From: Chondrilla cf. caribensis
Taxonomy: Eukaryota; Porifera; Demospongiae; Chondrillida; Chondrillidae
NCBI GenBank assembly: GCA_964020155.1
Contig: OZ026558.1
Span: forward strand, 325,001 to 389,000
Direction: 5' to 3'
DNA: 64,000 nucleotides
Shown here: positions 21,438-34,589 of the stretch, piece after piece
How the letters are laid out: each line of letters begins with the position of its first letter
Position numbering within the stretch: the first letter of the stretch is position 1
Translations under genes and position numbers: made by a program
Notes under the pieces: model-generated
Seen by the model: only the letters and a program-made list of their open reading frames with translations
What the model was told of the DNA's origin: nothing
The model's database searches: none

Positions 21438-22082
21438 ATATTAATTTTGTACATTTTGTATGGAACAACATTCAGTGTGTTAGCAATGATCTTGCATTGG
21501 CTCCACATTGTCTGGAGCTTCATTTAAGTCTTCGCACGTTAAATTTTATCCCAGTACTACTGTTATATAAACGATCTTTCATTGCCTGGTACATTACTTG
21601 AATGTCAGTGTCAGTGTGGGAAATTCATGAATGCTTCAATAGTCTTTCATCCTTAAAAGAAAACCGGTACTTTCCTCTTGTCTTACTTGATGTATGCATA
21701 GATTGAGTAACAAAGTAGGATAATGATGTTATATTGAAACACATATTATTGTTGAAAGGCCCTGTTTCACAAGCAATGTATTGAAACAGGGAGTCTCAAC
21801 AATGCGTCAATAGCCTTTCATCCTTGAGGAAACTGGTATATTTCCTCCTCTGTAACCAGTTTCCTTAAAGATGACAGACTATTGAAGCATTGTTGAGCAT
21901 TCCTGCTTAGATGCATGTTCATGAATTACCTTTCTCATAATTATACTTCAATTGTGTTTCATACTCAATCAAGAACATTTCCTACTGTGTGATCTGTGCA
22001 CACAATTGAGTAATCTACGTATTGTATAGCAGTCTTTTTACACATATTCCATATTGATGGTATGGTCCTTGTGCATTGTACA
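21437..22082. repeat. Foldback-containing block, copy A of a 590-bp direct duplication
   Basis: From GATCTTGCATTGGCTCCAC (21489) to TGGTCCTTGTGCATTGTACA the block is almost identical to 23606-24199. It holds an inverted repeat with arms of about 43 bp (21800-21843 and 21857-21901; CAACAATGCGTCAATAG pairs with CTATTGAAGCATTGTTG). A further related arm lies upstream at 21630-21670, so the block can fold in several ways. Confidence 0.8.
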
Positions 22083-22639
22083 ATAGTACACAATAGTACA
22101 CTGGTGTTAACAATGTACACATTGTCAATAGTACACTGGTGTTAGCAATGTACACAATAGTACACTAGTGTTAGCAATGTACACAATAGTACACTAGTGT
22201 TAGCAATGTACACAATAATACACTGGTGTTAGCAATGTACACAATAGTACACTAGTGTTAGCAATGTACACAATAGTACACTGGTGTTAGCAATGTACAC
22301 AATAGTATACTGGTGTTAGCAATGTACACAATAGTACACTGGTGTTAGCAATGTACACAATAGTACACTGGTGTTAGTAATGTACACAATAGTACACTGG
22401 TGTTAGCAATGTACACAATAGTACACTGGTGTTAGCAATGTACACAATAGTACACTGGTGTAAGCAATGTACACAATAGTACACTGGTGTTAGCAATGTA
22501 CACAATATAGTACACTGGTGTTAGCAATGTACACAATAGTACACTGGTGTTAGCAATGTACACAATAGTACACTGGTGTTAGTAATGTACACAATAGTAC
22601 ACTGGTGTTAGCAATGTACACAATAGTACACTGGTGTTA

Positions 22640-22640
<1 letters not shown>
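22083..22640 (+). repeat. 29-bp minisatellite array 1
   Basis: About 19 copies of AATGTACACAATAGTAC followed by ACTGGTGTTAGC, with scattered substitutions and a few length variants. There are no unique spacers, so it is not a CRISPR-type array. Confidence 0.95.
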
Positions 22641-23581
<941 letters not shown>

Positions 23582-23605
23582 TACCTCATCTCAATTGATC
23601 TTTTG

Positions 23606-24199
23606 ATCTTGCATTGGCTCCACATTGTCTGGAGCTTCATTTAAGTCTTCGCACGTTAAATTTTATCCCAGTACGACTGTTACATAAATGACCTTCATTG
23701 CCTGGTACATTACTTGAATGTCAGTGTCAGTGTGGGAAATTCATGAATGCTTCAATAGTCTTTCATCCTTAAAAGGAAACCGGTACTTTCCTCTTGTTTT
23801 ACTTGATGTATGCATAGATTGAGTAACAAAGTAGGATAATGATGTTATATTGAAACACATATTATTGTTGAAAGGCCCTGTTTCACAAGCAATGTATTGA
23901 AACAGGGAGTCTCAACAATGCGTCAATAGCCTTTCATCCTTGAGGAAACTGGTATATTTCCTCCTCTGTAACCAGTTTCCTTAAAGATGACAGGCTATTG
24001 AAGCATTGTTGAGCATTCCTGCTTTGATGCATGTTTGTGAATTGCCTTTCTCATAATTATACTTCAATTGTGTTTCATACACAATCAAGAACATTTCCTA
24101 CTGTGTGATCTGTGCACACAATTGAGTAATCTACGTATTGTATAGCAGTCTTTTTACACATATTCCATATCGATGGTATGGTCCTTGTGCATTGTACAA
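23606..24199. repeat. Foldback-containing block, copy B
   Basis: Near-identical to 21489-22082, including the inverted repeat around 23905-24010. The differences are single bases (for example ACTACTG versus ACGACTG). The copies are about 2.1 kb apart in direct orientation. Confidence 0.85.
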
Positions 24200-24519
24200 T
24201 CGATCATTGCATGTGGTTAAGGGCAGGATTGTGAGACCATGTACAATGGAACATACTAGCACAACCTCCTCTCCTCAAACCTCTTCTCTATGGTTATGCT
24301 GGTACAATTCATTTCAACACATTCCAGTCAATTTACCAACATTTTCAACTGACAGGTCATTGATATGAACAAAGTTAGAAGAGGATCGGACAGCACGTCA
24401 TGCCAGGGTTGGTAGTGACAGCAAAAACTCTTATTCTTATTTTCACACAATGGTTTCAGCTAGAGGTCACAACGCATATGACCAGCTAGCCGCCATCTAA
24501 GTTCTCCCTTCCGCTTATT

Positions 24520-24650
24520 ATACTTCAGAGGAGGGTGGGGAGTAATCATGGCAACCATAGAGGAGGGTTACATAGGACCCGTCATGTAATGGACTGTTAT
24601 TAATTTTGTACATGTTTTGTGTGGAGCAACATGCAGTGGAGTTTATGTAT
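24520..24650 (+). repeat. VPS16-like last-exon tail and 3' flank
   Basis: GAGGAGGGTGGGGAGTAATC followed by ATGGCAACCATAGAGGAGGG corresponds to the final codons, stop and downstream flank of the VPS16-like last exon (29240-29290). Nothing upstream of it matches the exon. Confidence 0.65.
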
Positions 24651-24849
24651 GTTCATACAGGTAATAATATAATTATCTACATATTATATATATGTAATTA
24701 TACATGGGTTTGTTGTGTTCGTATGTCTCTAATGTGTACAACAGTAGTATTATGTTGAAATTATTCTGTACGACATCACATACAATAATCATCATGTTTT
24801 TATGTTATGAGGATATTTTGATTTTCACTTCTGGATCATCTCCCAATTA

Positions 24850-25230
24850 GGAATACACAATAGTACACTGGTGTTAGCAATGTACACAATAGTACTCTGG
24901 TGTTAGCAATGTACACAATAGTACACTGGTGTTAGAAATGTAGTACACTGGTGTTAGTAATGTACACAATAGTACACTGGTGTTAGCAATGTACACAATA
25001 GTACACTGGTGTTAGCAATGTACACAATAGTACACTGGTGTTAGCAATGTACACAATAGTACACATACTCTGTAGTCTACACAATTGATTCATACATTGT
25101 TGTATCAATTATACTCTATACACTGTATGCAGATCAGATAAGTTTTAAATGTATGAAAATCACAGTTTAGTTTTGAAATGCTATTTCATGCATTTATCAT
25201 AATTCATTGAAGCTATGATCAGTGCAGATT
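24850..25230 (+). repeat. 29-bp minisatellite array 2 plus shared 165-bp flank
   Basis: About seven 29-bp units (one truncated) end near 25065. The following about 165 bp (ATACTCTATACACTGTATGC, CATTTATCATAATTCATTG) is nearly identical to that after array 3 at 54376-54535, so array and flank were duplicated together. Confidence 0.9.
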
Positions 25231-25448
25231 TTGAATAATAATTATCATCACTACTCAGCTGAATGCACACTGTATAGCCACAGTAATGTGTGCATGGGGT
25301 GATACATAGTAACAGGACTGACTCTGTAATAACACTTGTGAATAAGGTAATATGGCATGATGTATATAATATAGAGGCCTATACTACAATTGATACAGCA
25401 AATACATGATGACTGTTACAAACAAAGCCATCTTGTTATACTGATCGT

Positions 25449-26310
25449 CTACATACCAAGGCTCTCCAATTGGTGGATGTAGTCAGCAATTCCATGACCA
25501 GCAGTTTTTGGTAGGTACATCACTGGATTTGGCTTGTACATACCAGTCCATTCACCAAGGAGGATCAGGGTTCCTGAAGAAACAGGATCATTTTGAATCG
25601 TGAGCGTGTTTGAATCCATCCCGGTGAAATAGGTGGCCAAAGCGATGTCTCCCACAGGAGGACACCCATAGACATACTGGATTGGTTGAGAGATGTTGTG
25701 TGCACGAGAAATCCGATATGTGAGGAGTGTGGCCAGTGCACCTCCAAGCCTTCAAGTTCAGCTTCAATTGACTTAAAAACAGTATTCATTGCAGTTATGA
25801 AACCTTTGTGAGCATACACCTTCTCATCCGGATTAATACACACTTTAACAAACCATAAATCTGTCAAAATATCCTTTCAACTTGCTGTCCCACGAAACGC
25901 TACAACAACAGAAATGTCATCACTGGCAATAAAGCCATCTGTGCCAGTAATTGGATCCTAGATTTTCATTTCAGCAACCAGATTATATTTAGGCAGCTCT
26001 TATAGGATAGGCAAGCTGGCTTAGCTGTGCATAACGCAGAGCTTCAGTTTTATCAAAGTCGGGACTAAACTCTGGTGGTGGAACTGCAGAGGTGGCAGAG
26101 ATGGTTGCTTCAATTGTGCTTGCAGCAATTTCATTTTGCACGTAGACACTTGCTGAGCTCGAATCATCAAAGATTGCCCCCACATACTGCTTATTGGTAG
26201 GCCCTTCTTCTTCCTCCTTGATGTAGTTGAGTTTGGTCCTACCAGCATGTCCATTCCCCACCAACTGCCAGTCACTGTCTATATAGGCCTTTGGATCAAA
26301 GTGTACATCA
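25449..26310 (-). pseudogene. Class 3 lipase pseudogene lacking the nucleophile serine
   Basis: On the minus strand an acceptor (TTTGTAG, about 26311) opens a frame with DVHFDPKAYIDSDWQLVG and later EALRYAQLSQLAY. Broken frames follow with VVVAFRGTAS, ILTDLWFV, AHKGFITAMNTVFKSIEAEL, then after a frameshift LGGALATLLTYR, VYGCPPVGD and KTAGHGIADYIHQLESL. These are the ordered hallmarks of the fungal-type class 3 lipase family (alpha/beta hydrolase; Ser-Asp-His triad). The GHS of the expected GHSLGGA elbow is missing: sequence jumps from EAELEG to LGGA at about 25740-25755. In-frame stops also occur after FRGTAS, before DPITG and after PIRAA. A fragment of a related copy is at 54537-54677 on the plus strand. 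It cannot encode an active enzyme. Confidence 0.8.
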
Positions 26311-26399
26311 CTACAAAGAAGAATGACATATGATGTAAACTCACAGGTCCTCTGTGGAAGATAATGAGGAAAGACTACGTATAACATTGTTTAGTCTGT

Positions 26400-26830
26400 T
26401 TTCAGTGATGTAAGATTGTGCTGAATGATAAAGTACATTATTGTTAATTGTATGGAAAGTTATTACTCAATGTAATCTGCCTATAATGTGGTTATGTGAA
26501 TATAATGTGTACATTATACAACTTACAGCTTGTAATGCAATCAATGCTGCTGCATGAAATTATTATGTCTGATATTATATGGACTTATTCTCATATGGAA
26601 GAAGTAGGCCTGTGATAAGAGAATATTGAAATGAGAGCCAGCTAGAATCCATGAATAAGTTACGTGTTATGATCTGTGTCAGCTATTGTGTGCATATACT
26701 GCCACTGAAATCTCCCACTCTCTACTCATTACTCCCCTCATCAGTTGTTCGTTAATGCTAAGCTGGAGGTAAGCTCTTCTGCATATCATTATATCTGACT
26801 CCCCCACAGGCGGTGGCATTTAGAGTAAAG
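26400..26830. other. No gene recognised
   Basis: AT-rich sequence. GGAAGAAGTAGGCC followed by TGTGATAAGAGAATATTG recurs at about 32680-32720, so part of it belongs to the mosaic repeats. Confidence 0.45.
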
Positions 26831-27850
26831 AAACTTACTGTATTTGATCCCATCTAACTTCCGGTAGATCGAACTGATTGTATTCCTAGCTGAACTACTA
26901 AAGGTTTCTCATAACAGTAACAATCTTGGAATCCATTTTCCACAGTGTGATAACCATGTGACATTCTCCCTGATAAACACCCCCTGAGAGGCGGGCAAAT
27001 GGCGGGTGTTGACGTCTGCTCTAGATCCTTCGGGGACTCGAGGGAGGACGACGAGAACTGATGCTAACGGTAAACCTTCTTGTAGTCTGTTTCCTATGAT
27101 TGTGCTTAGACCGCAATATGTGAAAACAGATTTTTAACTACCTATAATATGTACCATAACCGTTTGAAGGCGCCCATCCTAGTCTGGCGTAGCCGGCCTT
27201 TGCCCTCCATTTTTTGTTAGTCCAGAGGAATGGGCCTAGCTACGCCAGACTACACCCTCCCACATTTGTCTGGTGTCCTGAATTACCGCGTGCTGTGTGT
27301 TCTTTAGCTGCTTTGAAAGCAGAGTACGCTCAGTCCAGTTAATCCTTATGTTCCCTGTACATGGATATTGGTGGTAGGATGTTGTATGCATTTGAAGGCT
27401 ATTCCAATGCAAAATGTGTGATGTAGTATGTCTCTTATTTGGTGTTGAGGATTACGGTATTATAGTATTTTGTCACCTGTGTGTGTTAGTGTGTGATTTT
27501 ATTGTACATTATTCGATCTTTAATCTTTTGTCACTATACAATGGATCATTTGTATGGGATCCAGCATGTACAACTATTGATACCCACTGCAAATGACCAA
27601 TTTCCTGTTTTACCTTTCTATAGGTGATATTAAAGACAGAAAAATGGCCGTTGTCGAACTTGCCACAACAATCACCAAATATTTTGCTGCTTGAATATGT
27701 ATTGGTCTCAAATTGGTATTAACTGAATCTTTGGTCAGAAGTAATAAAAATGCTCAAAATTCAGAAATCGACTCGTTTGGAGATGAGGACTGTCCTGGAT
27801 ATCCCAAACGATCACATCAGTATGTAGCGTAATGTACACACTGATAATGA
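26830..27850 (+). repeat. Repeat-family 5' module and body, partial
   Basis: It contains GGAATCCATTTTCCACAG, GCAAATGGCGGGTGTTGACG and the GAGGATT/TTTTGTCACC body, as in 16830-17900. It is interrupted by a foldback element at 27180-27252. Confidence 0.65.
27180..27252. mobile_element. 73-bp foldback MITE, copy 1
   Basis: It begins TAGTCTGGCGTAGCC and ends GCTACGCCAGACTA, with a short non-palindromic centre. Sister modules at 40058 and 44755 read straight through GAAGGCGCCCATCCCA, where this copy has the insertion after CGCCCATCC. A second, more diverged copy is at 43545-43611. Confidence 0.8.
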
Positions 27851-28106
27851 TATTCACATACAACTTCCACTTTCCTTCAATAGGAGCTCTCTCGGCATAT
27901 CGCTTTGCTTTGGTCACATTCTCCTTAGAGCATTAAATTTGGCGGAACGAATTGGCGAATTTTAAATTTGGCGGCATGACAAATTCCAGGAAGTACGCGC
28001 ATAATAGAGATCGTCAGATTACATCAGAATAAAATATGGTGGATTTTAAATTTGGCGATTTTATCACCAAATTAAAAACCTCGCCAAAGTTTCCCGCTAT
28101 ACGGTA
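27851..28106 (-). pseudogene. VPS16-like exon fragment cut by a short DNA element
   Basis: On the minus strand 27851-27928 encodes the AERAPIEGKWKLYV part of the penultimate VPS16-like exon. The 5' half of the exon is replaced at about 27930 by an element whose far end reads TACCGTATAGCGGGAAAC (minus strand, ending about 28106), related to the fragment at 13285-13400. Confidence 0.6.
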
Positions 28107-28298
28107 TGTCGTAATCACTCTGAGATGCAATGAACTGTGGATTTGTTCGCTGATTATGATGATGTCATGATGATGGTTTTGTGATGTACATAGCTACTGG
28201 CAGGCAAAGGTGATGGCTCTTAGTGATGATGCTAGATGGATGGATTTGGAGAGATTTAGTAAATCTAAGAAGCCTCCTCCAATAGGATTTGAGGTTTG

Positions 28299-28533
<235 letters not shown>

Positions 28534-28846
28534 ACCATATGGTACACATTGCCAACATGATCTTGAGTGCGGTATAGGGTGAGAATTAGCTGTTAGTTTG
28601 CTGTGATGAGGTGGAGTATTGCTATGAGAGCAAGCTAGAGTCTGTCAATAGTGTACCTGCACCTACACACATGTCATACAGTATGTTATGTATGTATGGA
28701 CATATAGATTGATCCTGGTTCTCTTTCTTCTTTGATTGCAGCCATTTGTTGATGCTTGCTTGTCCAAGAAGAATGTAACTGAAGCAGAGCGATATGCCGA
28801 GAGAGCTCCTATTGAAGGAATGTGGAAGCTGTATTTGAAGCTAGGG

Positions 28847-29034
<188 letters not shown>

Positions 29035-29257
29035 CATGCACATAATATATTCATTACTATGTTAGTTAATTACTGACCACACCTTCTGCCCCTCCCCCTC
29101 CAGTAACCCAAAGAAGGCAATAGATTTTGCCTTTCAAGCTAAAGACAGTAATCGTCTGATCAGAATAATGGACAGACATCCCGATGATATGGAGTTAAAG
29201 AACATGGTGGAGAGCTATCTCCAGAGACTGGGGGGAGATGAGGAGGGTGGGGAGTAA

Positions 29258-29527
29258 CCATGACAACCATAGTAGAGGGTTGCATGGAATCCAGCATGTA
29301 ATGGACTATTATTTGTACATGTTTTGAGTGGAACAATGTGCAGTAGCTGTTATGTGTGCTACAGGTACGCAATAATTATATTTGAGTTTGATGTGTTTGT
29401 GTATCATTGACGATTGTTATGTTAGAATGGATATTCATTTCACATGACGTCTCACATACAATGGTTACACTGTGTTTGTGAACACATTTGCAGTTCATTT
29501 CTGTAATGTCCAGAACTGTAGAATGGT
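29258..29527 (+). repeat. Shared 3' flank linking a VPS16-like exon to the next unit
   Basis: CCATGACAACCATAG through CCAGAACTGTAGAATGG is repeated at 45649-46035, in both cases between a VPS16-like last exon and the next TAGGGATAACTC or TAGAGATAACTC unit start. This fixes the order of blocks in the ancestral tandem repeat. Confidence 0.8.
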
Positions 29528-30800
29528 AGGGATAACTCTATAAGATGTGGAATTTAAAGTGAAGAAACTTACTGTACTTTGATCACATCTAGCTTCAGGT
29601 AGTTTGAGCTCATTGAACTCATTTGAGTGAAGGTAGGTTGAGCTCATAACAATTATCTAAAATGAATGAGCTACTAAAGGTAACTTATGACAGTAACAAA
29701 CCATAGATGGTATAGTAAGAGAGAGGGACTATGAAACTATGAACAAACTTGGAAGCCATTTTCACAGTGTGATAACCACGTGACATCCTGGTAAACACTG
29801 TACTGGCGGGTAAATGGCGGGCGTTGACGTCTGCTCACTGCCTCAAAGCTACATAGATTCTTCGAAGACTCGAAGCAAGAAGACAACAAGTGATGCTAAC
29901 GTTGTTGTAGTCCTTTTTCTATGATTGTACTTGGACCGTCGTGTTTACGTTCGGCACATTATCCCGGCGTCCCGAATCTCCCCGTGTCACCCCATCTCTC
30001 TGTAAGTTTCAGTTGGACCTGTATAGTTTGCTTGATTACTTTGTGTGTTGTCGGTTTGTTAGCTGCTTTGAAAGTAGTATACTCTTAGTCCAGTTTAAAC
30101 TATGATCCCCTGTCTACGAATACTGGTTGTAGGATGGTGATAATGCATGTAACTTTGAAGGCTGTTATTATTCCATTCAAATGCGACATGTGAATACTGA
30201 TGTAGTGTGTCTCTTATTTGGTGTTGAGGATTGCAGTATTATAGTATTTTGTCACCTCACCCGTGTGTGTTGATATGTAATTTAATTACCCTCCAGTGTT
30301 TGTGTCACCATTACATACCAGTAACATTGTACTATACTATAGATAAAGCTGTTTGATGTGATCGACCTTTAGAAAGGCTACACAGGGAATGGATCCTTTG
30401 TATGGGATACAAGGGCCATTGATACTCACTACAAATGACCAATTTCCTGCACTTCTTTCCTAAAGTTGATATCAAACAACATGCATCCAGTTGAGCCACT
30501 TTCTGACCTTTCACATGATAGCTAGGGGTACATAGGATATGCATCTCTAGGATATATATGGCTGTTGGTATATAGTCATTTGCTGTCACAATAGATGTGG
30601 ATGCATGTTGTGTTGTACCAGTGACATGTTCACTCTCATTGTAGTCTACCCATCAGAGCTACTGTTACAATAGTGTGCCTGTGTCATTTCAGATCAACCT
30701 GATTATCTCCTGATTGCCGGTTCACCTTTGCTCTCACAGGTGGTCCATTAGACCTTGGAATTGTTCAGGAATTCTATAGCTGGGATATTATGATGTAGTT
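29527..30800 (+). repeat. Long mosaic repeat unit, copy 4
   Basis: Closely similar to 1-1260 and 46035-47270 over its whole length, including the AAATGGCGGGCGTTGACG start module at 29812 and a diverged exon-like block at about 30690-30790 (LTGGPLDLGIV-like, frame lost). Confidence 0.85.
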
Positions 30801-30879
30801 ACAACAACACAAGTGGGATAAGTGCCTCTTCAGTGGTTTCTGGTGAGAAGTCAAACTAATTTGCAATGTGATATTTTTG

Positions 30880-31065
30880 GCACAGGGCATCCTCAATGTC
30901 AAAAACAACAAACACCTGTGTTAAATCCTTTAGACCTTGTGTTATGTGAGTATTTAGTTGGTAGTATTGAGTGTGCATGAAGACAATGACCAAAACCTCA
31001 CAAAGTGAAGTACTTGTATATGCTCCAACCTCCTCCACTTCTTTTGTTAGAATTCTGGTCATAAG
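30880..31065 (-). repeat. Dispersed open-frame repeat, copy 1 of 3
   Basis: The minus strand keeps RILTKEVEEVGAYTS and CEVLVIVFMHTQYYQLNTHI and then VFVVFDIEDAL. Nearly the same peptide is encoded at 31470-31665 and 33070-33245. I do not recognise it; frame conservation among the three copies suggests a former exon. Confidence 0.5.
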
Positions 31066-31076
31066 CTACAGCTAGT

Positions 31077-31215
31077 AGTGATGTGTGTGCAGCTAGTAGT
31101 GGTGTGTATACAGCTAGTAGTGATGTGTGTACAGCTAGTAGTGGTATGTGTACAGCTAGTAGTGATGTGTGTACAGCTAGTAATGGTGTGTGTACAGCTA
31201 GTAGTGATGTGTGTG
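31077..31215 (+). repeat. 21-bp minisatellite array 2
   Basis: Six to seven units, followed by TGTACCCATGAGTCAG, the same 3' flank as array 8 at 54030-54110. Confidence 0.9.
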
Positions 31216-31469
31216 TTCAGTTTTCTACTGGTGTTCATGTACCCATGAGTCAGATGTGCGTATTGTGTGATGACTGTGGTACTGACTATAGGCTATGTGA
31301 AATTTCACTTAGCCCACAGTCTTCTGAGGTTTCTGGTGAGAAATGTGAACTAATTAGCTTGTTTCATGGTTGGTTGTGAGATCAATGGAGTGAAGTGTGA
31401 CAAATCCTCATGTCTCCAGCAATAACAGTCAGGATGCCTTCCTAATTGTGTGATAATTGTTATATAATT

Positions 31470-31720
31470 TATCCTCAATTTTAAGAACAACAAACACCTG
31501 CATTAAACCTTACACGTTAGATCTTGTGTCATGTAAGTATTCAGCTGGTAATATCGAGTGTGCATGAAGACAATGACCAAAACCTCACAAGGTGAAGCAC
31601 TTGTATGCGCTCCAACCTCCTCCACTTCTTTTGTTAGAATTCTGGTCATAAGTCTCACTGCTAATGTCTCTTCAAAGTAACCATATCTGTATTTGATACA
31701 CTTGATGCATTTCTTTAACA
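31470..31720 (-). repeat. Dispersed open-frame repeat, copy 2 of 3
   Basis: The longest version: KCIKYRYGYFEETLAVRLM, TRILTKEVEEVGAHTSASP and CEVLVIVFMHTRYYQLNTYM on the minus strand. The adjacent CTTCAAAGTAACCATAT block also occurs at about 33265 and 55384. Confidence 0.5.
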
Positions 31721-32013
31721 CAATATGTTATTACTCAGTTCTAGTCAGTACCAGTAACATGGTTGCTGAACAACATGAAACATTGTATCTGGCTTATGAA
31801 CATACGCATATTTGCAACTAATATGTTATTGCAGTGGCATGACAATGTGTAGGATTCCGATAAACACATTCCAAGTTGTGTGTGTGTTTCCCAGAGCTGA
31901 GACTTTAAAGGTAAAATTGGTGTTCGTGTTCATGTCCAGGTGAGATAAGGTTGCTTGAAAGTAACCATGTCTGTAATCAATATGCTTGATATCTTCCATT
32001 CCCTCTAATTGTG
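31721..32013. other. No gene recognised
   Basis: The sequence leading into array 3. AAGGTTGCTTGAAAGTAACC recurs at about 37985 after array 6, so it belongs to the minisatellite flanks. Confidence 0.45.
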
Positions 32014-32660
32014 GTGTGTGTACAGCTAGTAGTGGTGTGTGTACAGCTAGTAGTGGTGTGTGTACAGCTAGTAGTGGTGTGTGTACAGCTAGTAGTGGTG
32101 TGTGTACAGCTAGTAGTGGTGTGTGTACAACTAGTAGTGGTGTATGTACAGCTAGTAGTGGTGTGTGTACAGCTAGTAGTGGTGTATGTACAACTAGTAG
32201 TGGTGTATGTACAACTAGTAGTGGTGTATGTACAGCTAGTAGTGGTGTGTGTACAACTAGTAGTGGTGTATGTACAACTAGTAGTGGTGTATGTACAGCT
32301 AGTAGTGGTGTGTGTACAGCTAGTAGTGGTGTGTGTACAGCTAGTAGGGATGTGTGTACAGCTAGTAGTGGTGTATGTACAACTAGTAGTGGTGTATGTA
32401 CAACTAGTAGTGGTGTATGTACAGCTAGTAGTGGTGTGTGTACAACTAGTAGTGGTGTATGTACAACTAGTAGTGGTGTATGTACAGCTAGTAGTGGTGT
32501 GTGTACAACTAGTAGTGGTGTGTGTACAGCTAGTAGGGATGTGTGTACAGCTAGTAGTGATGTGTGTACAGCTAGTAGTGGTGTGTGTACAGCTAGTAGT
32601 GATGTATGTACAACTAGTAGTGGTGTGTGTACAGCTAGTAGTGGTGTGTGTACAGCTATT
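32014..32660 (+). repeat. 21-bp minisatellite array 3
   Basis: About 30 units. This array has extra variants, GTATGTAC for GTGTGTAC and CAACTAG for CAGCTAG, in alternating patterns that show local duplication of unit groups. Confidence 0.95.
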
Positions 32661-32879
32661 ACATGGACTCATTCTTACATGGAAGCATTTGGCCTATAAT
32701 AAGAGAATATTCAAATGAGATCTGACAGGTGAGGTCTGCTCTAGATCCTTCGGGATCTCAAGGGAGGACGATGAGAATTGATGCCAACGTTGTAGTCTGC
32801 TTCTTATGATCCAATAATCCAACTCATCACAGCAAACTAACAGCTAATTCTTACCCTATACTACGCACAAGATCATGTT

Positions 32880-32973
32880 GGCAATGTGTACACTATGGTG
32901 TGTGTAGAGTGAGTGTATGTGACTGGAGTGAGTGGAGGGACTGTCCAATCAGGGCTAGAACTGCTACAAGTAC

Positions 32974-33030
<57 letters not shown>

Positions 33031-33060
33031 CACACATTTAGTGTCATCACTGAGAGCCGT
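32880..33060 (+). pseudogene. Thrombospondin type 1-like fragment followed by CA tract
   Basis: The plus strand encodes CRVSVCDWSEWRDCPIRART, then runs into about 22 CA units (32979-33028). The preceding GATCATGTTGGCAATGTG is shared with 28540-28560 (inverted), 33475 and 40745. Confidence 0.45.
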
Positions 33061-33069
33061 GTATGTGTA

Positions 33070-33245
33070 CACAGGGCATCCTCAATGTCAAAAACAACAA
33101 ACACCTGTGTTAAAACCTTACACGTTAGACCTTGTGTTATGTGAGTGTTCAGTTGGTAATATTGAGTGTGCATGAAGACAATGACCAAAACCTCACAAGG
33201 TGAAGCACTTGTATGCGCTCTTACCTCCTCCACTTCTCATGATTC
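33070..33245 (-). repeat. Dispersed open-frame repeat, copy 3 of 3
   Basis: The minus strand keeps EVRAHTSASPCEVLVIVF and VFVVFDIEDAL, as in the copies at 30880 and 31470. Confidence 0.5.
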
Positions 33246-33449
33246 TCACTGCTATAATGTCTCTTCAAAGTAACCATATCTGTATTTGATACACTTGATG
33301 CATTTCTTTAACACAATATGGTATTACACAGTTGTATCAATTACCAGAACCACTGTTGCTAATCAGCACAAACTCACTTTATTTGGCTCATGTGTATTTG
33401 CGTCCAATATGGTATTGAAGTGTCCTGATAATCTGCAGGATTCTGATTA

Positions 33450-33704
33450 AGCACAATGATGATATGGAGTTGAAGGCATGTTGGCAATGTGTACACTATG
33501 GTGTATGTAGACTGTGTGTATGTGACTGGAGTGAGTGGAGGGACTGTCCAATCAGGACTAGAACTACTGCAAGAACTACAACACACAGCGCACCATTGAA
33601 TACTGGGGAGGACATGCCATTGTGTTCATGTCACACATATGTATAAATGCACACATCACATACATGTTAATACACACACACACACAACACACACAAACAC
33701 ACAC

Positions 33705-33762
<58 letters not shown>

Positions 33763-33775
33763 CACACATTTGGCG
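33450..33775 (+). pseudogene. VPS16-like/thrombospondin-like chimeric fragment with CA tract
   Basis: GATGATATGGAGTTGAAG (33453-33470), the middle of the VPS16-like last exon, is joined directly to CATGTTGGCAATGTGTAC and a thrombospondin-like frame (CVCDWSEWRDCPIRTRT). CA-rich sequence follows to about 33760. The junction shows recombination between mosaic blocks. Confidence 0.5.
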
Positions 33776-34020
33776 TCATCACTGAGAGCCATGTATTACT
33801 ACCAGCCAATAACTACATATGTATATAACATTCATATGTATATTATGTAGATACATATGCAGTAACCATAATATGTATATAGGGTATCTATATACCCTAT
33901 ATAACCCTAACCCACATATACATATATACGTACATACATATATGTATATACATATATTATAATACACATTATAATGATCAGCTAACAGTTCACTTCGTCT
34001 TGGAATAATAAGGACACTTG
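33776..34020. other. AT-rich palindromic spacer
   Basis: TATGTATAT/ATATACATA words are frequent (33830-33960), with TATAACCCTAACCCAC at about 33898. No gene is seen. Confidence 0.5.
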
Positions 34021-34025
34021 CTCAG

Positions 34026-34509
<484 letters not shown>

Positions 34510-34589
34510 TGTATCAGGATATACAGTAACATATGTACTATTATCGTATGTGTGTACGTACATATAATATGTGCATGTCCATATATGTA

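Noticed and set aside
31977..32718. Overlapping 230-codon ORFs in array 3
   Set aside because: Same cause: heptad-repeat translation of the minisatellite in four frames.
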